Counted from the stretch's first letter, positions 9,216 to 19,845 are shown. The stretch is DNA of 64,000 nt from Thioalkalivibrio paradoxus (GCA_011390565.1 JAABSC010000001.1:620001-684000); one strand, 5' to 3'. Made by a program: numbers and translations. The notes: generated from the sequence alone by a model not told the origin.

Positions 9216-10649
9216 CTAGCGGGCCGTGCGGGTTGCGGACCGCGCCATGTCCGCGCCGGGCAGGAAGATCGAAAAGGTGGTGACCCCGTTTTCCGATACC
9301 ACTTCGATATGCCCGCCGTGCGCCTCGACGATCGAGCGGGTGATGGCCAGGCCCAGCCCGGCGCCCTCGCCCTGACTCGAACGCGAGGTGTCGACACGAT
9401 GAAAGCGATCGAACAGCAGCGGTAACCGGTCGGCTGGAATCGTGGTGCCTGGATTGCGCACCTCGAGCACGACTTTGTCACCCGTGCGCGCGATACGGAT
9501 GCCGACACTCCGGCCTCGCTCGGTGTGGCGCAGTGCGTTCGAGAGCAGATTGGATACGGCCCGGCGCAGCATCAGGCGGTCACCGACGACGGTGCCCGAC
9601 CCGGACAGATCCAGTGCGACCCCCTTTTCCTCGGCCAACGCCTCGTAGAACTCGAGCAATGCCCGTGCCTCGGTTTCGAGCACGACGGCTTCCGCCGGCT
9701 GGGGCAGGTGTCCGTTGTCCGCCTTGGCCAGAAACAGCATGTCGCCGATCATCCGCGCCAGCCGCTCGAACTCCTCCAGGTTGGAATGCAGCGTCTCGCG
9801 GTAATCCCTGGCATCGCGCGCACGCGACAGGGCCACCTGCGTTTCGGTCATCAGGTTCGAGACGGGAGTGCGCAGTTCATGCGCAATGTCCGCGGAGAAG
9901 TGGCCAAGGCGCTGGAATGAACGCTCCAGGCGATCGAGCATGCCGTTGAAGGCCTCGGCGAGTTCCCGTACCTCCGGCGGTGCGTCGCGCTCGGGAATTC
10001 GCTCGCCCAGCTGCTCGGCGGAGAGCCTGCGGGCGGTTCGGGTGACCCGCGCCAGGGGCTGCAGGCCCTGGCGGGTGGCAAGCCAGCCGAGCAGAGCCGC
10101 GAATGCCGCGGCCAGGGCCGTACCGGCGCTCAGTTGCAGGCGCACCTGATCGAGAAAGTGCACGTGGTGGCTGACATCGAGCGCCACCACGGCGCGTAGT
10201 GGCCTGGGTTCGGGCAAGGGCAGCAGAAATTCCTGTTCCCGGGCGATGAAATGGCGCCCGTCCCGCATCCAGGCGTACTCCGCTCCGGGGGTGGGTTCGC
10301 CGGTCAGTCGTGCCGGTTCGAAAACGGAGAGCTGCGCGCCGAACACCACCACGCCTTCCTCGTCGCGAAGAAGGACCCCGATGTTGTCGTGGCCGACCAG
10401 CACATCGCGCAGGCGTCGGGGCAGGTCTTCCAGCGCCTGTTCGCTACCGGTACGGGCCACCAGATGACCGATGGCCGCAAGTTTGGCTGCAAGATCATGC
10501 GCGTCCAGTTCATCGAAGTGGCGTTCCACCGCGTGGCCCAGCCACAACCCGAGGGTCAGTAACAGACCGGCTGCCATGGCGGCGAATACCAGCGCCAGCC
10601 GAGTCGTCAGGGAGAGCGGCCGGCGCGGTCGTCGCAAGGGCCTGCTCAT
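9216..10649 (-). CDS. CusS/CopS-like heavy-metal sensor histidine kinase
   Basis: A 477-residue membrane kinase. It has an N-terminal transmembrane helix (about 15-40), a periplasmic sensor segment, a second helix near 155-175, a HAMP linker, a HisKA domain with His257 in FSADIAHELRTPVSNL, and a C-terminal HATPase ending with GEGAGLGLAI. The layout is that of copper/silver sensors of the CusS type, and the adjacent OmpR-type regulator and copper genes support copper sensing. I chose ATG 10649 (MSRPLRRPRR), 17 bases after the regulator stop; an ATG at 10694 would overlap the regulator by 29 bases. It is co-transcribed with the regulator. Metal specificity is inferred from context. Confidence 0.88.
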   Translation of the reverse strand: MSRPLRRPRRPLSLTTRLALVFAAMAAGLLLTLGLWLGHAVERHFDELDAHDLAAKLAAIGHLVARTGSEQALEDLPRRLRDVLVGHDNIGVLLRDEEGVVVFGAQLSVFEPARLTGEPTPGAEYAWMRDGRHFIAREQEFLLPLPEPRPLRAVVALDVSHHVHFLDQVRLQLSAGTALAAAFAALLGWLATRQGLQPLARVTRTARRLSAEQLGERIPERDAPPEVRELAEAFNGMLDRLERSFQRLGHFSADIAHELRTPVSNLMTETQVALSRARDARDYRETLHSNLEEFERLARMIGDMLFLAKADNGHLPQPAEAVVLETEARALLEFYEALAEEKGVALDLSGSGTVVGDRLMLRRAVSNLLSNALRHTERGRSVGIRIARTGDKVVLEVRNPGTTIPADRLPLLFDRFHRVDTSRSSQGEGAGLGLAITRSIVEAHGGHIEVVSENGVTTFSIFLPGADMARSATRTAR

Positions 10650-10665
10650 CACGCTCGATTTCCGT

Positions 10666-11346
10666 TCATCGGTCTTCGGGAACCTCGAGAACATAGCCCA
10701 TGCCGCGCACCGTGCGGATCAGCCGGGGCTCGAATGGTTCGTCGACCTTCGCGCGCAGGCGGCGAACCGCTACTTCGATGACGTTGGTGTCACTGTCGAA
10801 ATTCATGTCCCAGACCTGCGATGCGATCAGGGAGCGGGGAAGAACCTCCCCCTGCCGGCGTACCAGCAGTTCCAGCAGCGCGAATTCCTTGGCGGTGAGT
10901 TCGATTCGCGTCCCCCCACGCGATACCCGACGCCGCAGCAGGTCGATCTCCAGATCGGCGGCGGTGAGGACCTCGGACTCCTTGCTGCGGCCGCGCCGGA
11001 GCAGGCTGCGTACGCGTGCGAGCAACTCGGAGAATGCGAATGGCTTTACCAGGTAATCGTCGGCGCCGAGTTCCAGCCCCCGCACCCGGTCCTCGACCTC
11101 GTCGCGCGCGGTCAGGAACAGAACGGGGAGTTCGCGCCCCGAGGCCCGCAGCGCCTGGAGTACCGTCCAGCCGTCCATGCGCGGCAGCATCACGTCGAGC
11201 AGCAGGAGGTCGTAGCTTCCCGTGGTGGCGAGGTGCAGGCCGTCGAGGCCGTCGCGCGCGAGATCGACCACGAACCCGGCTTCGCTGAGCCCCTGCCGCA
11301 GGTATTCGCCGGTCTTCGGTTCGTCCTCGACGATGAGAATCTTCAC
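10666..11346 (-). CDS. CusR/CopR-like OmpR-family response regulator
   Basis: A 226-residue regulator with a receiver domain ([16 protein letters not shown], phosphoacceptor Asp51 in [14 protein letters not shown], Lys in [10 protein letters not shown]) and a C-terminal winged helix ([22 protein letters not shown]). The sequence is typical of heavy-metal response regulators such as CusR, CopR and IrlR. It is transcribed divergently from copC. A palindromic box resembling the known CusR/CopR operator lies in the intergenic region (11408-11423), with a second copy before the TolC-like gene (12877-12892). It probably activates both copper operons and may control its own. Confidence 0.92.
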   Translation of the reverse strand: MKILIVEDEPKTGEYLRQGLSEAGFVVDLARDGLDGLHLATTGSYDLLLLDVMLPRMDGWTVLQALRASGRELPVLFLTARDEVEDRVRGLELGADDYLVKPFAFSELLARVRSLLRRGRSKESEVLTAADLEIDLLRRRVSRGGTRIELTAKEFALLELLVRRQGEVLPRSLIASQVWDMNFDSDTNVIEVAVRRLRAKVDEPFEPRLIRTVRGMGYVLEVPEDR

Positions 11347-11407
11347 GGGGAGCCCGAACGTATCTGCATCCCTTCATTCTGCCATCGGCGCGCGCAGGGT
11401 GGGGAAA

Positions 11408-11423
11408 ATGACAAAGATGTAAT
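11408..11423. promoter_or_regulatory. CusR/CopR-type copper box, copC side
   Basis: The sequence ATGACAAAGATGTAAT is an imperfect palindrome (TGACA and TGTAAT half-sites, four bases apart) closely resembling the published cop/cus box. It lies between the divergent regulator and copC genes. An almost identical site occurs at 12877-12892. Operator function is inferred. Confidence 0.7.
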
Positions 11424-11545
11424 GGATCCGTCAGCCTGGCGTTCGCGGGGGTCTGGCATGCTAGCGCTCGGTAGGCAGATCCGACGCCGGTTCAGGCGTC
11501 TCGCGGGGAGAGTGCTCGCCGCGCCGCATCCAGGAGAACCGGAAT

Positions 11546-11908
11546 ATGGCGGGATATCTGAGGCAGACGATCCAATGGGGTGTTCTGGCGTTGCTGTTGG
11601 CGCTGGCATCACCACTATGGGCGCATGCGCAACAGGAAGGGACGTACCCGGAGGACGGTGCGTCGGTCGAGGGGGCGCCCGAACATATCGCCGTGTGGTT
11701 CGATCACGGCATGAGGATCACCTTCTTTGAAGTGCGGGGGCCTCGAGGTGTGGTCGAGCTGAGTGAGCGTCCCGGACGGGACGTTGTCGACCGTTTCGAA
11801 GCGCGACCGGTCACGACCCTCGAACCCGGCGAATACACCGTGAAATGGCGTGGGCTGGCCGAGGACGGACACCCGATGTTCGACGAGTTCTATTTCACAG
11901 TCCGCTGA
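11546..11908 (+). CDS. copC: CopC periplasmic copper-binding protein
   Basis: A 120-residue protein with a signal peptide (hydrophobic 12-24). Cleavage after SPLWA would leave His27 as the mature N-terminus. With Asp107 and His109 (EDGHPM) this reproduces the Cu(II) site of CopC (His1, Asp, His). The rest is the single CopC beta-sandwich domain (GTYPEDGASVEGAPEHIAVWF, EYTVKWRGLAEDGHPMFDEF). The AGGAGAA ribosome site before ATG 11546 is well spaced. The stop is 3 bases before copD, so the two form an operon, probably driven from the copper box at 11408. It would carry copper in the periplasm and hand it to CopD. Confidence 0.9.
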   Translation: MAGYLRQTIQWGVLALLLALASPLWAHAQQEGTYPEDGASVEGAPEHIAVWFDHGMRITFFEVRGPRGVVELSERPGRDVVDRFEARPVTTLEPGEYTVKWRGLAEDGHPMFDEFYFTVR

Positions 11909-11911
11909 CGC

Positions 11912-12817
11912 ATGACCGGACTCGGGGTTCTGGGAGAACTCGACGCCTGGGCCGTGCTCATGGTCCTGTCGGCTGCCGTGTTGTACGGCAGCAGCCTGCT
12001 TGCGGTCGGTTCGCTGTTGTTCGCAATGGTATTTCCCGATTGCCCGGCATCGGTGCGTCGGACGCTCACCCGTGGCCTGCTCATGGCGGCCTGGGTGGCT
12101 ATTCTGACGACGCTGGTGCGGTGGCCCCTGCAGGCGGGTTTTCTGGGTGGCGGCAGCTGGGCAGCGGCAGTGGACCCCATGCTGCTGGGTGTCGTTCTCG
12201 AGAGCCCGCTCGGCGTTCGCACGGTGATGAGCCTGGCTGGTCTGCTGCTCCTGCAGGCTATTGTCATCGAGCGCGGGGGCCTGCGGCGGATCGGTAAGGT
12301 CCTGGCGCTGATGGGCGCCGTTGTGGTGCTGCTGTCGTTCAGCCAGGTCGGGCACACACGGGCCGACCCGCGTTGGCTTCTGGGCGGACTGCTCATGGCC
12401 CATCTCGCTGCTGTCGCTTTCTGGATCGGTGCGTTTCTCCCGTTGTATCGCCTGGCGGGCTTTCCGTTGGACGATCCGATACCGGGCAGGATTCTGTCCC
12501 GATTCGGCCGCGTAGCCACGGTCGCGGTGGGTTTGCTCGTGCTGTCGGGCCTGCTTCTGGCCTGGTGGTTGGTCGGAGGCGTGTGGCCGCTGGTGACGAC
12601 CGCCTACGGGCAATGGCTGCTGTTCAAGATTGCGCTGGTCTCGGTCCTGCTCGGTTTCGCGGCCTGGAACAAGTGGCGACTCGTGCCGTCTCTGGAGCGG
12701 GGTGCGGCGTTTGCCAGGGGGCGTCTGCGCAGCAGTATCGTCGCCGAGCTCAGCCTCGTGGGCGGGATTCTTCTGGTCACCGCTCTGCTCACGACCGCGT
12801 CAGCGCCCGGTGCCTGA
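11912..12817 (+). CDS. copD: CopD-family copper transport membrane protein
   Basis: A 301-residue inner-membrane protein with about eight hydrophobic segments and the CopD layout. Notable parts are LVVLSGLLLAWWLVGG-type stretches near residues 200-225 and the YGQWLLFKIALVSVLLGFAAWNK segment typical of the family. It follows copC directly. CopC-CopD pairs are associated with copper import into the cytoplasm or cupro-enzyme loading. The ATG at 11912 is preceded by no obvious ribosome site, consistent with coupling to copC. Confidence 0.88.
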   Translation: MTGLGVLGELDAWAVLMVLSAAVLYGSSLLAVGSLLFAMVFPDCPASVRRTLTRGLLMAAWVAILTTLVRWPLQAGFLGGGSWAAAVDPMLLGVVLESPLGVRTVMSLAGLLLLQAIVIERGGLRRIGKVLALMGAVVVLLSFSQVGHTRADPRWLLGGLLMAHLAAVAFWIGAFLPLYRLAGFPLDDPIPGRILSRFGRVATVAVGLLVLSGLLLAWWLVGGVWPLVTTAYGQWLLFKIALVSVLLGFAAWNKWRLVPSLERGAAFARGRLRSSIVAELSLVGGILLVTALLTTASAPGA

Positions 12818-12876
12818 GACAGCCAGGCCGTGCCTGGATGCCGATGGTCCGGCGCCTGCCCGCGCACGTGTCCAAA

Positions 12877-12892
12877 CTGACAAAGTTGTAAT
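12877..12892. promoter_or_regulatory. second CusR/CopR-type copper box
   Basis: The sequence CTGACAAAGTTGTAAT matches the box at 11408-11423 at 14 of 16 positions and sits in the 183-base gap between copD and the TolC-like gene. The distance to the start at 13001 allows a promoter in between (TAAGGAT near 12911 is a possible -10). This suggests that the outer-membrane/oxidase genes form a separate transcription unit under the same regulator. Confidence 0.7.
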
Positions 12893-13000
12893 CCCGCGAT
12901 CAGCCGGCGGTAAGGATCGGGGCCGCATGATGCGTTGTGCCGTGAAGCCCCATCGGGGGGCAACCCTGGCCGCAGGTACCCGGGAAACAGGAGAAAGCGC

Positions 13001-14317
13001 TTGATTCGACTGACCGCATTCCTTTTTGTGCTGCTCGCAGGCAGCGGGCCTGTCCTGGCGGAGACGACGCCTCCGTACGATCCGGCGTCGTCCGCGCCGC
13101 CGGTCGCCTACCCCGGCTTCGACCGCTTGCCGGAAGCTGGCACGACGATGGGCGAAGACGACTGGCGCTCGGTCAACGATACGGTTGGCGCCTTCAGCCG
13201 TGGGCATGTCGATATTCTGCGCTGGGAGGCTGCGAACCTGCCGCGTCAATCGGAACCCGACGACGTGGCACGCGAACCCCTCTCGGTCACGGAGGCCCTC
13301 CGGATCGCGTTGTCCCGGCGCCCCGAGTTGTTCGTTGGCCCGGACATGGGGGCGCTTGAACGGGCGCGGGCGGATATTGCCTTCGTGGAATTCGCCCGCG
13401 ACGTGCAACGGACCTGGATCCATGCGGTGGCCGCCGCTGAGGATCAGCGCGCCGCCGCTCTGGAGCACGAGGCGGTCGCCGTTGGCGCAGAGTTGGCGGA
13501 GCGTATGACGCGCGTCGGCAACTGGGGACAGGACCGCCTTTTGCGCGAGCAACGGGCCCTCTCCGACGCGAATCTTCGCCTCGCTCAAGCACGGCAGGCC
13601 GCGGTGAGTTCACGTGAAGCGCTGGTGCGCACGATGGGCCTTTGGGGCGACGCGGCCGCATCCTTCTCCCTGCCGGATCGCCTTCCGGACCTGCCCGAGG
13701 TTCCGTTGGAGAGCGATGGTCTCGAGGCCGCCGCCCTCCAGAATCATCCGGAGATGTCCCTGGCAGCGATCGACGCGGAGCGTGCGAAACGGGGCCTGGC
13801 ATCTCGCACGCGGGACATGTGGAATGAAGCACGGGACGACGCACTCTCTGGCGTCTTCGACCCGCTTGCCGACGGCAACCCGCTGGAGCAGCGGATCGCC
13901 ACGGCGCCACGACTCGACCGGCGCCTGCTGCCCCCCGGGCATGAAGCCGAGGGCGCCGCCAAGGCCGAGGCAAAAGCAGTGGGCCTGGCGGTCAGGATTC
14001 GTTCGCAGGTACGCGAGGCCTATCATCAGTACCGGATTGCACACGATCTGGCCCGCAATGCCGCGGAAGCCGAGCGCCTGAGTGAGGCGCTGCAGGAAGA
14101 AATGCTGCTGCGTTACAACGGCATGCTCAACAGCACCTGGGATCTCCTTGCCGCGTCCCGTGACCGCGCCGGGCGTTCGGGTGCTGCCGTCCAGGCGCAG
14201 CGCGATTTCTGGCTTGCGCACGCGAACCTTCATGCGGTGCTGGCCGGTGCCGGCTATGAGGGTCCGGATTCGATCAGCGTGGGCGGTGGGCGCGCGCAGA
14301 ATGGGGGAGGACATTGA
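13001..14317 (+). CDS. TolC-family outer membrane protein of the copper locus
   Basis: A 438-residue protein. I chose the TTG at 13001 because a CAGGAG ribosome site precedes it at good spacing and it gives a clean signal peptide (LIRLTAFLFVLLAGSGPVLA). The mature protein has the TolC helical pattern: LSVTEALRIALSRRPELF near 95 and long Ala/Glu/Arg-rich helices with probable coiled coil (ARADIAFVEFARDV, RIAHDLARNAAEAERLSEAL). It precedes the multicopper oxidase with only 4 bases between, so the two are co-transcribed. It may form an outer-membrane duct or an accessory for copper export, although no RND pump or adaptor is encoded nearby. Confidence 0.75.
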   Translation: MIRLTAFLFVLLAGSGPVLAETTPPYDPASSAPPVAYPGFDRLPEAGTTMGEDDWRSVNDTVGAFSRGHVDILRWEAANLPRQSEPDDVAREPLSVTEALRIALSRRPELFVGPDMGALERARADIAFVEFARDVQRTWIHAVAAAEDQRAAALEHEAVAVGAELAERMTRVGNWGQDRLLREQRALSDANLRLAQARQAAVSSREALVRTMGLWGDAAASFSLPDRLPDLPEVPLESDGLEAAALQNHPEMSLAAIDAERAKRGLASRTRDMWNEARDDALSGVFDPLADGNPLEQRIATAPRLDRRLLPPGHEAEGAAKAEAKAVGLAVRIRSQVREAYHQYRIAHDLARNAAEAERLSEALQEEMLLRYNGMLNSTWDLLAASRDRAGRSGAAVQAQRDFWLAHANLHAVLAGAGYEGPDSISVGGGRAQNGGGH

Positions 14318-14321
14318 AGCC

Positions 14322-15728
14322 ATGAACCGACGCGAATTCATCAGCAGCGCCGCCTTCGGTGCGGTGGCCGCTGCAGGCGTGAGCAAGGCTGCGCTGGCGG
14401 CTATCCCGGAGCCTGTGATCGTGACCTCCGCCGAGACCGCGCCGCCCCTGCGCCCGGAAAAGGGAACCCCCTATAACCCGGTCGTGACGCTGAACGGCTG
14501 GACGGCTCCCTGGCGGATGAACAACGGTGTCAAGGAGTTCCATCTGGTCGCCGAGCCGGTCGAACGCGAGATTGCTCCCGGCATGGTTGCCCGTCTGTGG
14601 GGGTACAACGGTCAGAGTCCCGGACCCACCATCGAGGTGGTCGAGGGAGATCGCGTTCGGCTGTTCGTCACCAACCGGTTGCCCGAGGCGACGTCCATTC
14701 ACTGGCATGGTCAGCGTCTCCCCAACGGAATGGACGGGGTGGTGGGGCTGAACCAGAAGGCGATCCCGGTCGGCAAGACGTTCGTCTACGAATTCATCGC
14801 ACGGCGTCCCGGGACCTTCATGTACCACCCGCATGCGGACGAGATGGTGCAGATGGCGATGGGCATGATGGGCTTCTGGGTAACGCATCCGCGCGAGGAG
14901 CACCCCTGGATCCACGAAGTCGAACGGGATTTCTGCATTCTCCTGAATGCCTACGACATTGATCCGGGAAGCATCGTGCCGAAGATCAACACGATGCTCG
15001 ATTTCAATCTGTGGACCTTCAACAGCCGCGCTTTTCCGGGGCTGGATTCGTTGAACGTCCGCCTGGGGGATCGTGTGCGCATCCGCGTCGGCAACCTGAC
15101 GATGACCAACCATCCGATTCACCTGCATGGCCATGAATTCGAAGTGACGGGCACCGATGGCGGTCCGACGCCGCCGGGTTCGCGGTGGCCCGAGGTGACG
15201 TCCGATATCGCGGTCGGTCAGATGCGCCAGATCGAATTCATCGCGGATTCGGAGGGTGACTGGGCCTTCCACTGCCACAAGAGCCATCACACGATGAACC
15301 CCATGGGACACGACGTGCCGACCATGATCGGGGTCGATCATCGCGGGCTGGTCGGACGGATCCAGCGTCTGGTGCCCGACTACATGATGATGGGTGAACG
15401 GGGCATGGCCGACATGAAGGAGATGCAGATGCTTCTGCCGGAGGAGACGCTGCCGATGATGGCGGGCTTCGGGCCGCACGGACCGATCGGCATGGGTGGC
15501 ATGTTCACCACGCTGAAGGTCCGACACGATCAGAAGCCCGGGGATTACTCCGATCCCGGCTGGTATGCACAACCCGCTGGCACGCAGGCCTACGAGTGGA
15601 CTGGTCCGCTGCCGGAGCCGGAACGCTTCGCCGCTGAGCGACAGAATGACGGTGAGGTCCCCGACCTCGAGCGCCCGGCGCTGGAGATGCGCGTGCGCAA
15701 GCCCGGACCGGGCTTGCATGGTCACTGA
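14322..15728 (+). CDS. two-domain multicopper oxidase, Tat-exported
   Basis: A 468-residue protein with a twin-arginine signal (MNRREFISSAAFGAVAAAGVSKAALA). Two cupredoxin domains are visible. The first carries His127-Trp-His129-Gly (HWHG) and His169-Pro-His171 (YHPHAD). The second carries HPIHLHGH (His264, His267, His269, His271) and HCHKSHHTMNPM with Cys318, His323 and Met328 as type-1 copper ligands. The canonical middle domain of three-domain CopA/CueO enzymes is absent, so this fits the two-domain class, which works as a trimer. It probably oxidises Cu(I) in the periplasm. A Met/His-rich stretch near 345-400 (MMMGERGMADMKEMQM) may bind extra copper. Confidence 0.88.
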   Translation: MNRREFISSAAFGAVAAAGVSKAALAAIPEPVIVTSAETAPPLRPEKGTPYNPVVTLNGWTAPWRMNNGVKEFHLVAEPVEREIAPGMVARLWGYNGQSPGPTIEVVEGDRVRLFVTNRLPEATSIHWHGQRLPNGMDGVVGLNQKAIPVGKTFVYEFIARRPGTFMYHPHADEMVQMAMGMMGFWVTHPREEHPWIHEVERDFCILLNAYDIDPGSIVPKINTMLDFNLWTFNSRAFPGLDSLNVRLGDRVRIRVGNLTMTNHPIHLHGHEFEVTGTDGGPTPPGSRWPEVTSDIAVGQMRQIEFIADSEGDWAFHCHKSHHTMNPMGHDVPTMIGVDHRGLVGRIQRLVPDYMMMGERGMADMKEMQMLLPEETLPMMAGFGPHGPIGMGGMFTTLKVRHDQKPGDYSDPGWYAQPAGTQAYEWTGPLPEPERFAAERQNDGEVPDLERPALEMRVRKPGPGLHGH

Positions 15729-15768
15729 AATTCCGAGAAAGACAACCCCGAGAGGGAGGAAAACGGCA

Positions 15769-16137
15769 ATGAAAAGGAGTCCGTTCTGCCTGGCAGCTTT
15801 GTTCGTGCTGGGATTCGTATCGTCCAACGCCATTCTCGCGCAGGAGATGCACGACCACGGCGCCCACCACGATCACGCGACGCCCCCCGGCGTTTCCGCC
15901 GGCCAGGGTGAACTCCCGAAAGTGGTTGCGGAAGTCCGGCGCGTCAATACGCGGGCCAGCACCCTGTCGCTTCGGCACGAGGAAATCCCGAATCTCGACA
16001 TGCCGCCGATGACAATGGTGTTCCAGGTCAGCGACCCGGGCCTCCTGGAAGGGGTGGCCACCGGCGACCGGGTATGGGTCACGATCGACCAGATCGACGG
16101 CGCCTATACCGTGTTGTCGGTGGAACCCCAGCCGTAA
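15769..16137 (+). CDS. CusF-like periplasmic copper-binding protein
   Basis: A 122-residue exported protein starting at ATG 15769 after a GGGAGGA ribosome site. It has a signal peptide (AALFVLGFVSSNAILA), a His-rich segment (HDHGAHHDH) and a C-terminal CusF OB-fold domain with the characteristic LDMPPMTMVFQV metal-binding strand and GDRVWVTIDQ. CusF-type proteins bind Cu(I)/Ag(I) and pass it to efflux or oxidase partners. It is the last gene of the copper unit, 40 bases after the multicopper oxidase. Confidence 0.87.
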   Translation: MKRSPFCLAALFVLGFVSSNAILAQEMHDHGAHHDHATPPGVSAGQGELPKVVAEVRRVNTRASTLSLRHEEIPNLDMPPMTMVFQVSDPGLLEGVATGDRVWVTIDQIDGAYTVLSVEPQP

Positions 16138-16152
16138 ATCGGGGTTCCGGAA

Positions 16153-16174
16153 CCTGCGGTCGAAGGCCCGCAGG
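16153..16174. terminator. short hairpin between convergent genes
   Basis: CCTGCGG and CCGCAGG form a 7-base-pair stem with an 8-base loop between the convergent copper and Anbu genes. It could terminate transcription from either side. There is no clear T-tract, so support is modest. Confidence 0.4.
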
Positions 16175-16176
16175 CG

Positions 16177-16974
16177 TCAGCGGGCCGCTTTGCGTGCGCG
16201 CTTGGACAGGTGAAACTGGGTTCCGCGTTTCTTGCGGCCACCGGCCGCTTCCCAATCGAAGAGCGGCAGGTCGACGAAGGCCTTCTTGATGTTCTCGTCC
16301 CACGCGTGGGTCAGCGAGCGCAGGTAGTCGTTGTCGGCCTCGAGGCACAGGTAATGGTCGAAAGCGAACGTATCGGCCTCGTATACGAACACCTCGATCG
16401 GTGGACCCACGGTCAGGTTGGAGCGCATCGTCGAGTCGATGGAAACCAGCGCGCAGCGGGTGGCGTCGCCCAGAGCCGTCGAGGGGGCGATGATGCGATC
16501 AAGGATCGGCTTCCCATACTTGCTTTCGCCGATCTGCAGAAAGGGCGTGTGCTGGCTGGTGGTGATGTAGTTGCCCTGCGGGTACACCCGGTAAATCTCG
16601 GGCTCTGAGCCCTGGATCTGGCCACCGATGATCAGCGTGGCCTCGGCCACGATCCCGGATTTCGACAGGGCTTCGGAGTGTTTCTCCTGTTCCTCGCGGT
16701 TGACCCGTCCAAGGTACTCCGCCGCATCCGACATGTGTGCCACGTCCGCGAAGCTTCCCTCCACGCCTTCTTCCATGTCGCGTTTCAGGCGGTTGACGAC
16801 CGCCTGAGTCGTCGCCAGGTTGCCCGCGGTCAACACGACGAAGATCCGGTCACCCTCCGTCTCGAAGGTGTGCATCTTGCTGTAGGTGCTGACCTGGTCC
16901 ACCCCGGCATTGGTACGCGAGTCCGACGCGAACACCAGTCCGTCGTCGAGTTTGATCGCTACACAGTAGGTCAT
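16177..16974 (-). CDS. Anbu proteasome-type protease
   Basis: A 265-residue Ntn-hydrolase of the Anbu family (ancestral beta subunit, COG3484). Starting at 16974 gives MTYCVAIKLDDGLVFASDSR, so Thr becomes residue 1 of the mature enzyme. Asp17 (ASDSRTNAG) and Lys32 (TYSKMHTF) complete the proteasome-like catalytic set. An in-frame ATG seven codons upstream (16995) would bury the Thr, so it is less likely. Anbu genes are characteristically clustered with circularly permuted ATP-grasp, alpha-E and transglutaminase genes. Here those genes are at 1-9139, with copper genes between, and Anbu is on the opposite strand. The physiological substrate is not known. Confidence 0.9.
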   Translation of the reverse strand: MTYCVAIKLDDGLVFASDSRTNAGVDQVSTYSKMHTFETEGDRIFVVLTAGNLATTQAVVNRLKRDMEEGVEGSFADVAHMSDAAEYLGRVNREEQEKHSEALSKSGIVAEATLIIGGQIQGSEPEIYRVYPQGNYITTSQHTPFLQIGESKYGKPILDRIIAPSTALGDATRCALVSIDSTMRSNLTVGPPIEVFVYEADTFAFDHYLCLEADNDYLRSLTHAWDENIKKAFVDLPLFDWEAAGGRKKRGTQFHLSKRARKAAR

Positions 16975-17131
16975 GGGCGGGGGATTCCGGGGCATGCGGA
17001 CCCGGAATACTAGGTCCGGGCCGGTCCAGCGTCAACGCGATTTCGGGAACGGCCCGGTGGTGCCGGAAAAATCCTTCCGTTGGAGCCCTTCCCGTACGCA
17101 TGGGGTGGTTTCATGAGCTTTGTGGGCGCTC

Positions 17132-17800
17132 TCACCGGGTTCCCTGCGAGCCGCCGGGGACCGTGGTGAAACCGAGCAGATGCCAGAGTTGCATGCCTCC
17201 GCGGTACCACTTGAGGCGGTCGGGTGGGTAGCCGAGGTTGGTCAGGGTGCGCAGGTTGGTCGGGGATTGGCCACACCACGGGCCGTTGCAGAAGAGGACC
17301 AGCGTCCTGGCATTCGAGAAGTCGTAGAACTGACCGTCGAAGATGACGCCGAACTCTGCAAGGTGGCGCTGGACTTCCTCGGGACTGGCGCCCGACCCGA
17401 AATGCAGGCGTTCCCACGGGAGGTTCATTGCACCGGGTACGGTCCCACGGGCGTATTCGTCGGCACCCCGGGAGTCGATCACGACGATGTCGGGATCTTC
17501 GGATGCCTGCTGCAGGTACGCCAGAAACTCGAGTTCACCGAGGGTCTCGATGCCCGGCCCGGCACGCATGGGCTGGATGCAGAAGGGCGGACAGGGCCGG
17601 GAGGTCATGCTGAAATCCGGCGTGACCGTGTGGAAAGTGTCCTGCTCGCGCTGAATGACGATCGGCTCACCTTCGTGGAGAACCTCGATGCGGTCCAGGG
17701 AAGGCGTGATCCCGACCTCGAGGGACTGGGCCGCAGCCTGGGGGGCGGCGAACCCAACGGCCAGCGCGCAGGGAAGAAGGAAACGGGCGCGGATCGGCAT
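17132..17800 (-). CDS. exported rhodanese-domain protein
   Basis: A 222-residue protein with a signal peptide (MPIRARFLLPCALAVGFAAPQAAA), starting at ATG 17800 after an AGAGGAG ribosome site. The C-terminal half is a rhodanese fold: IVVIDSRGADEYARGTVPGAMNLPW near 105-130, and the active-site loop LFCNGPWCGQSP near 180-190 with a Cys that could carry sulfane sulfur. GTVPGAMN and the WYRGGMQLW ending are typical of the family. It is likely periplasmic and may act in sulfur transfer or thiol chemistry; the donor and acceptor are unknown. It lies 86 bases after acs in the same direction, separated by a strong hairpin. Confidence 0.85.
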   Translation of the reverse strand: MPIRARFLLPCALAVGFAAPQAAAQSLEVGITPSLDRIEVLHEGEPIVIQREQDTFHTVTPDFSMTSRPCPPFCIQPMRAGPGIETLGELEFLAYLQQASEDPDIVVIDSRGADEYARGTVPGAMNLPWERLHFGSGASPEEVQRHLAEFGVIFDGQFYDFSNARTLVLFCNGPWCGQSPTNLRTLTNLGYPPDRLKWYRGGMQLWHLLGFTTVPGGSQGTR

Positions 17801-17840
17801 GCTGGACTCCTCTCCGCTGTGTCCAGCGGATTGATGTTTT

Positions 17841-17877
17841 CGCGCGACCCGCCGCATGGAAATCGGCGGGTCGCGCG
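17841..17877. terminator. 14-bp perfect hairpin after acs
   Basis: Positions 17841-17854 and 17864-17877 are perfect inverted repeats (CGCGCGACCCGCCG and its complement) with a 9-base loop. It lies 9 bases after the acs stop and before the rhodanese gene. The minus-strand sequence after it is A-rich, not T-rich, so it may stabilise the acs mRNA end or terminate only partly. Confidence 0.5.
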
Positions 17878-17886
17878 TCGGGCGGT

Positions 17887-19845
<1,959 letters not shown>

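Noticed and set aside
9473..9482. A third copper-box-like TGACAAAG
   Set aside because: It is inside the sensor kinase coding region and lacks the TGTAAT half-site.
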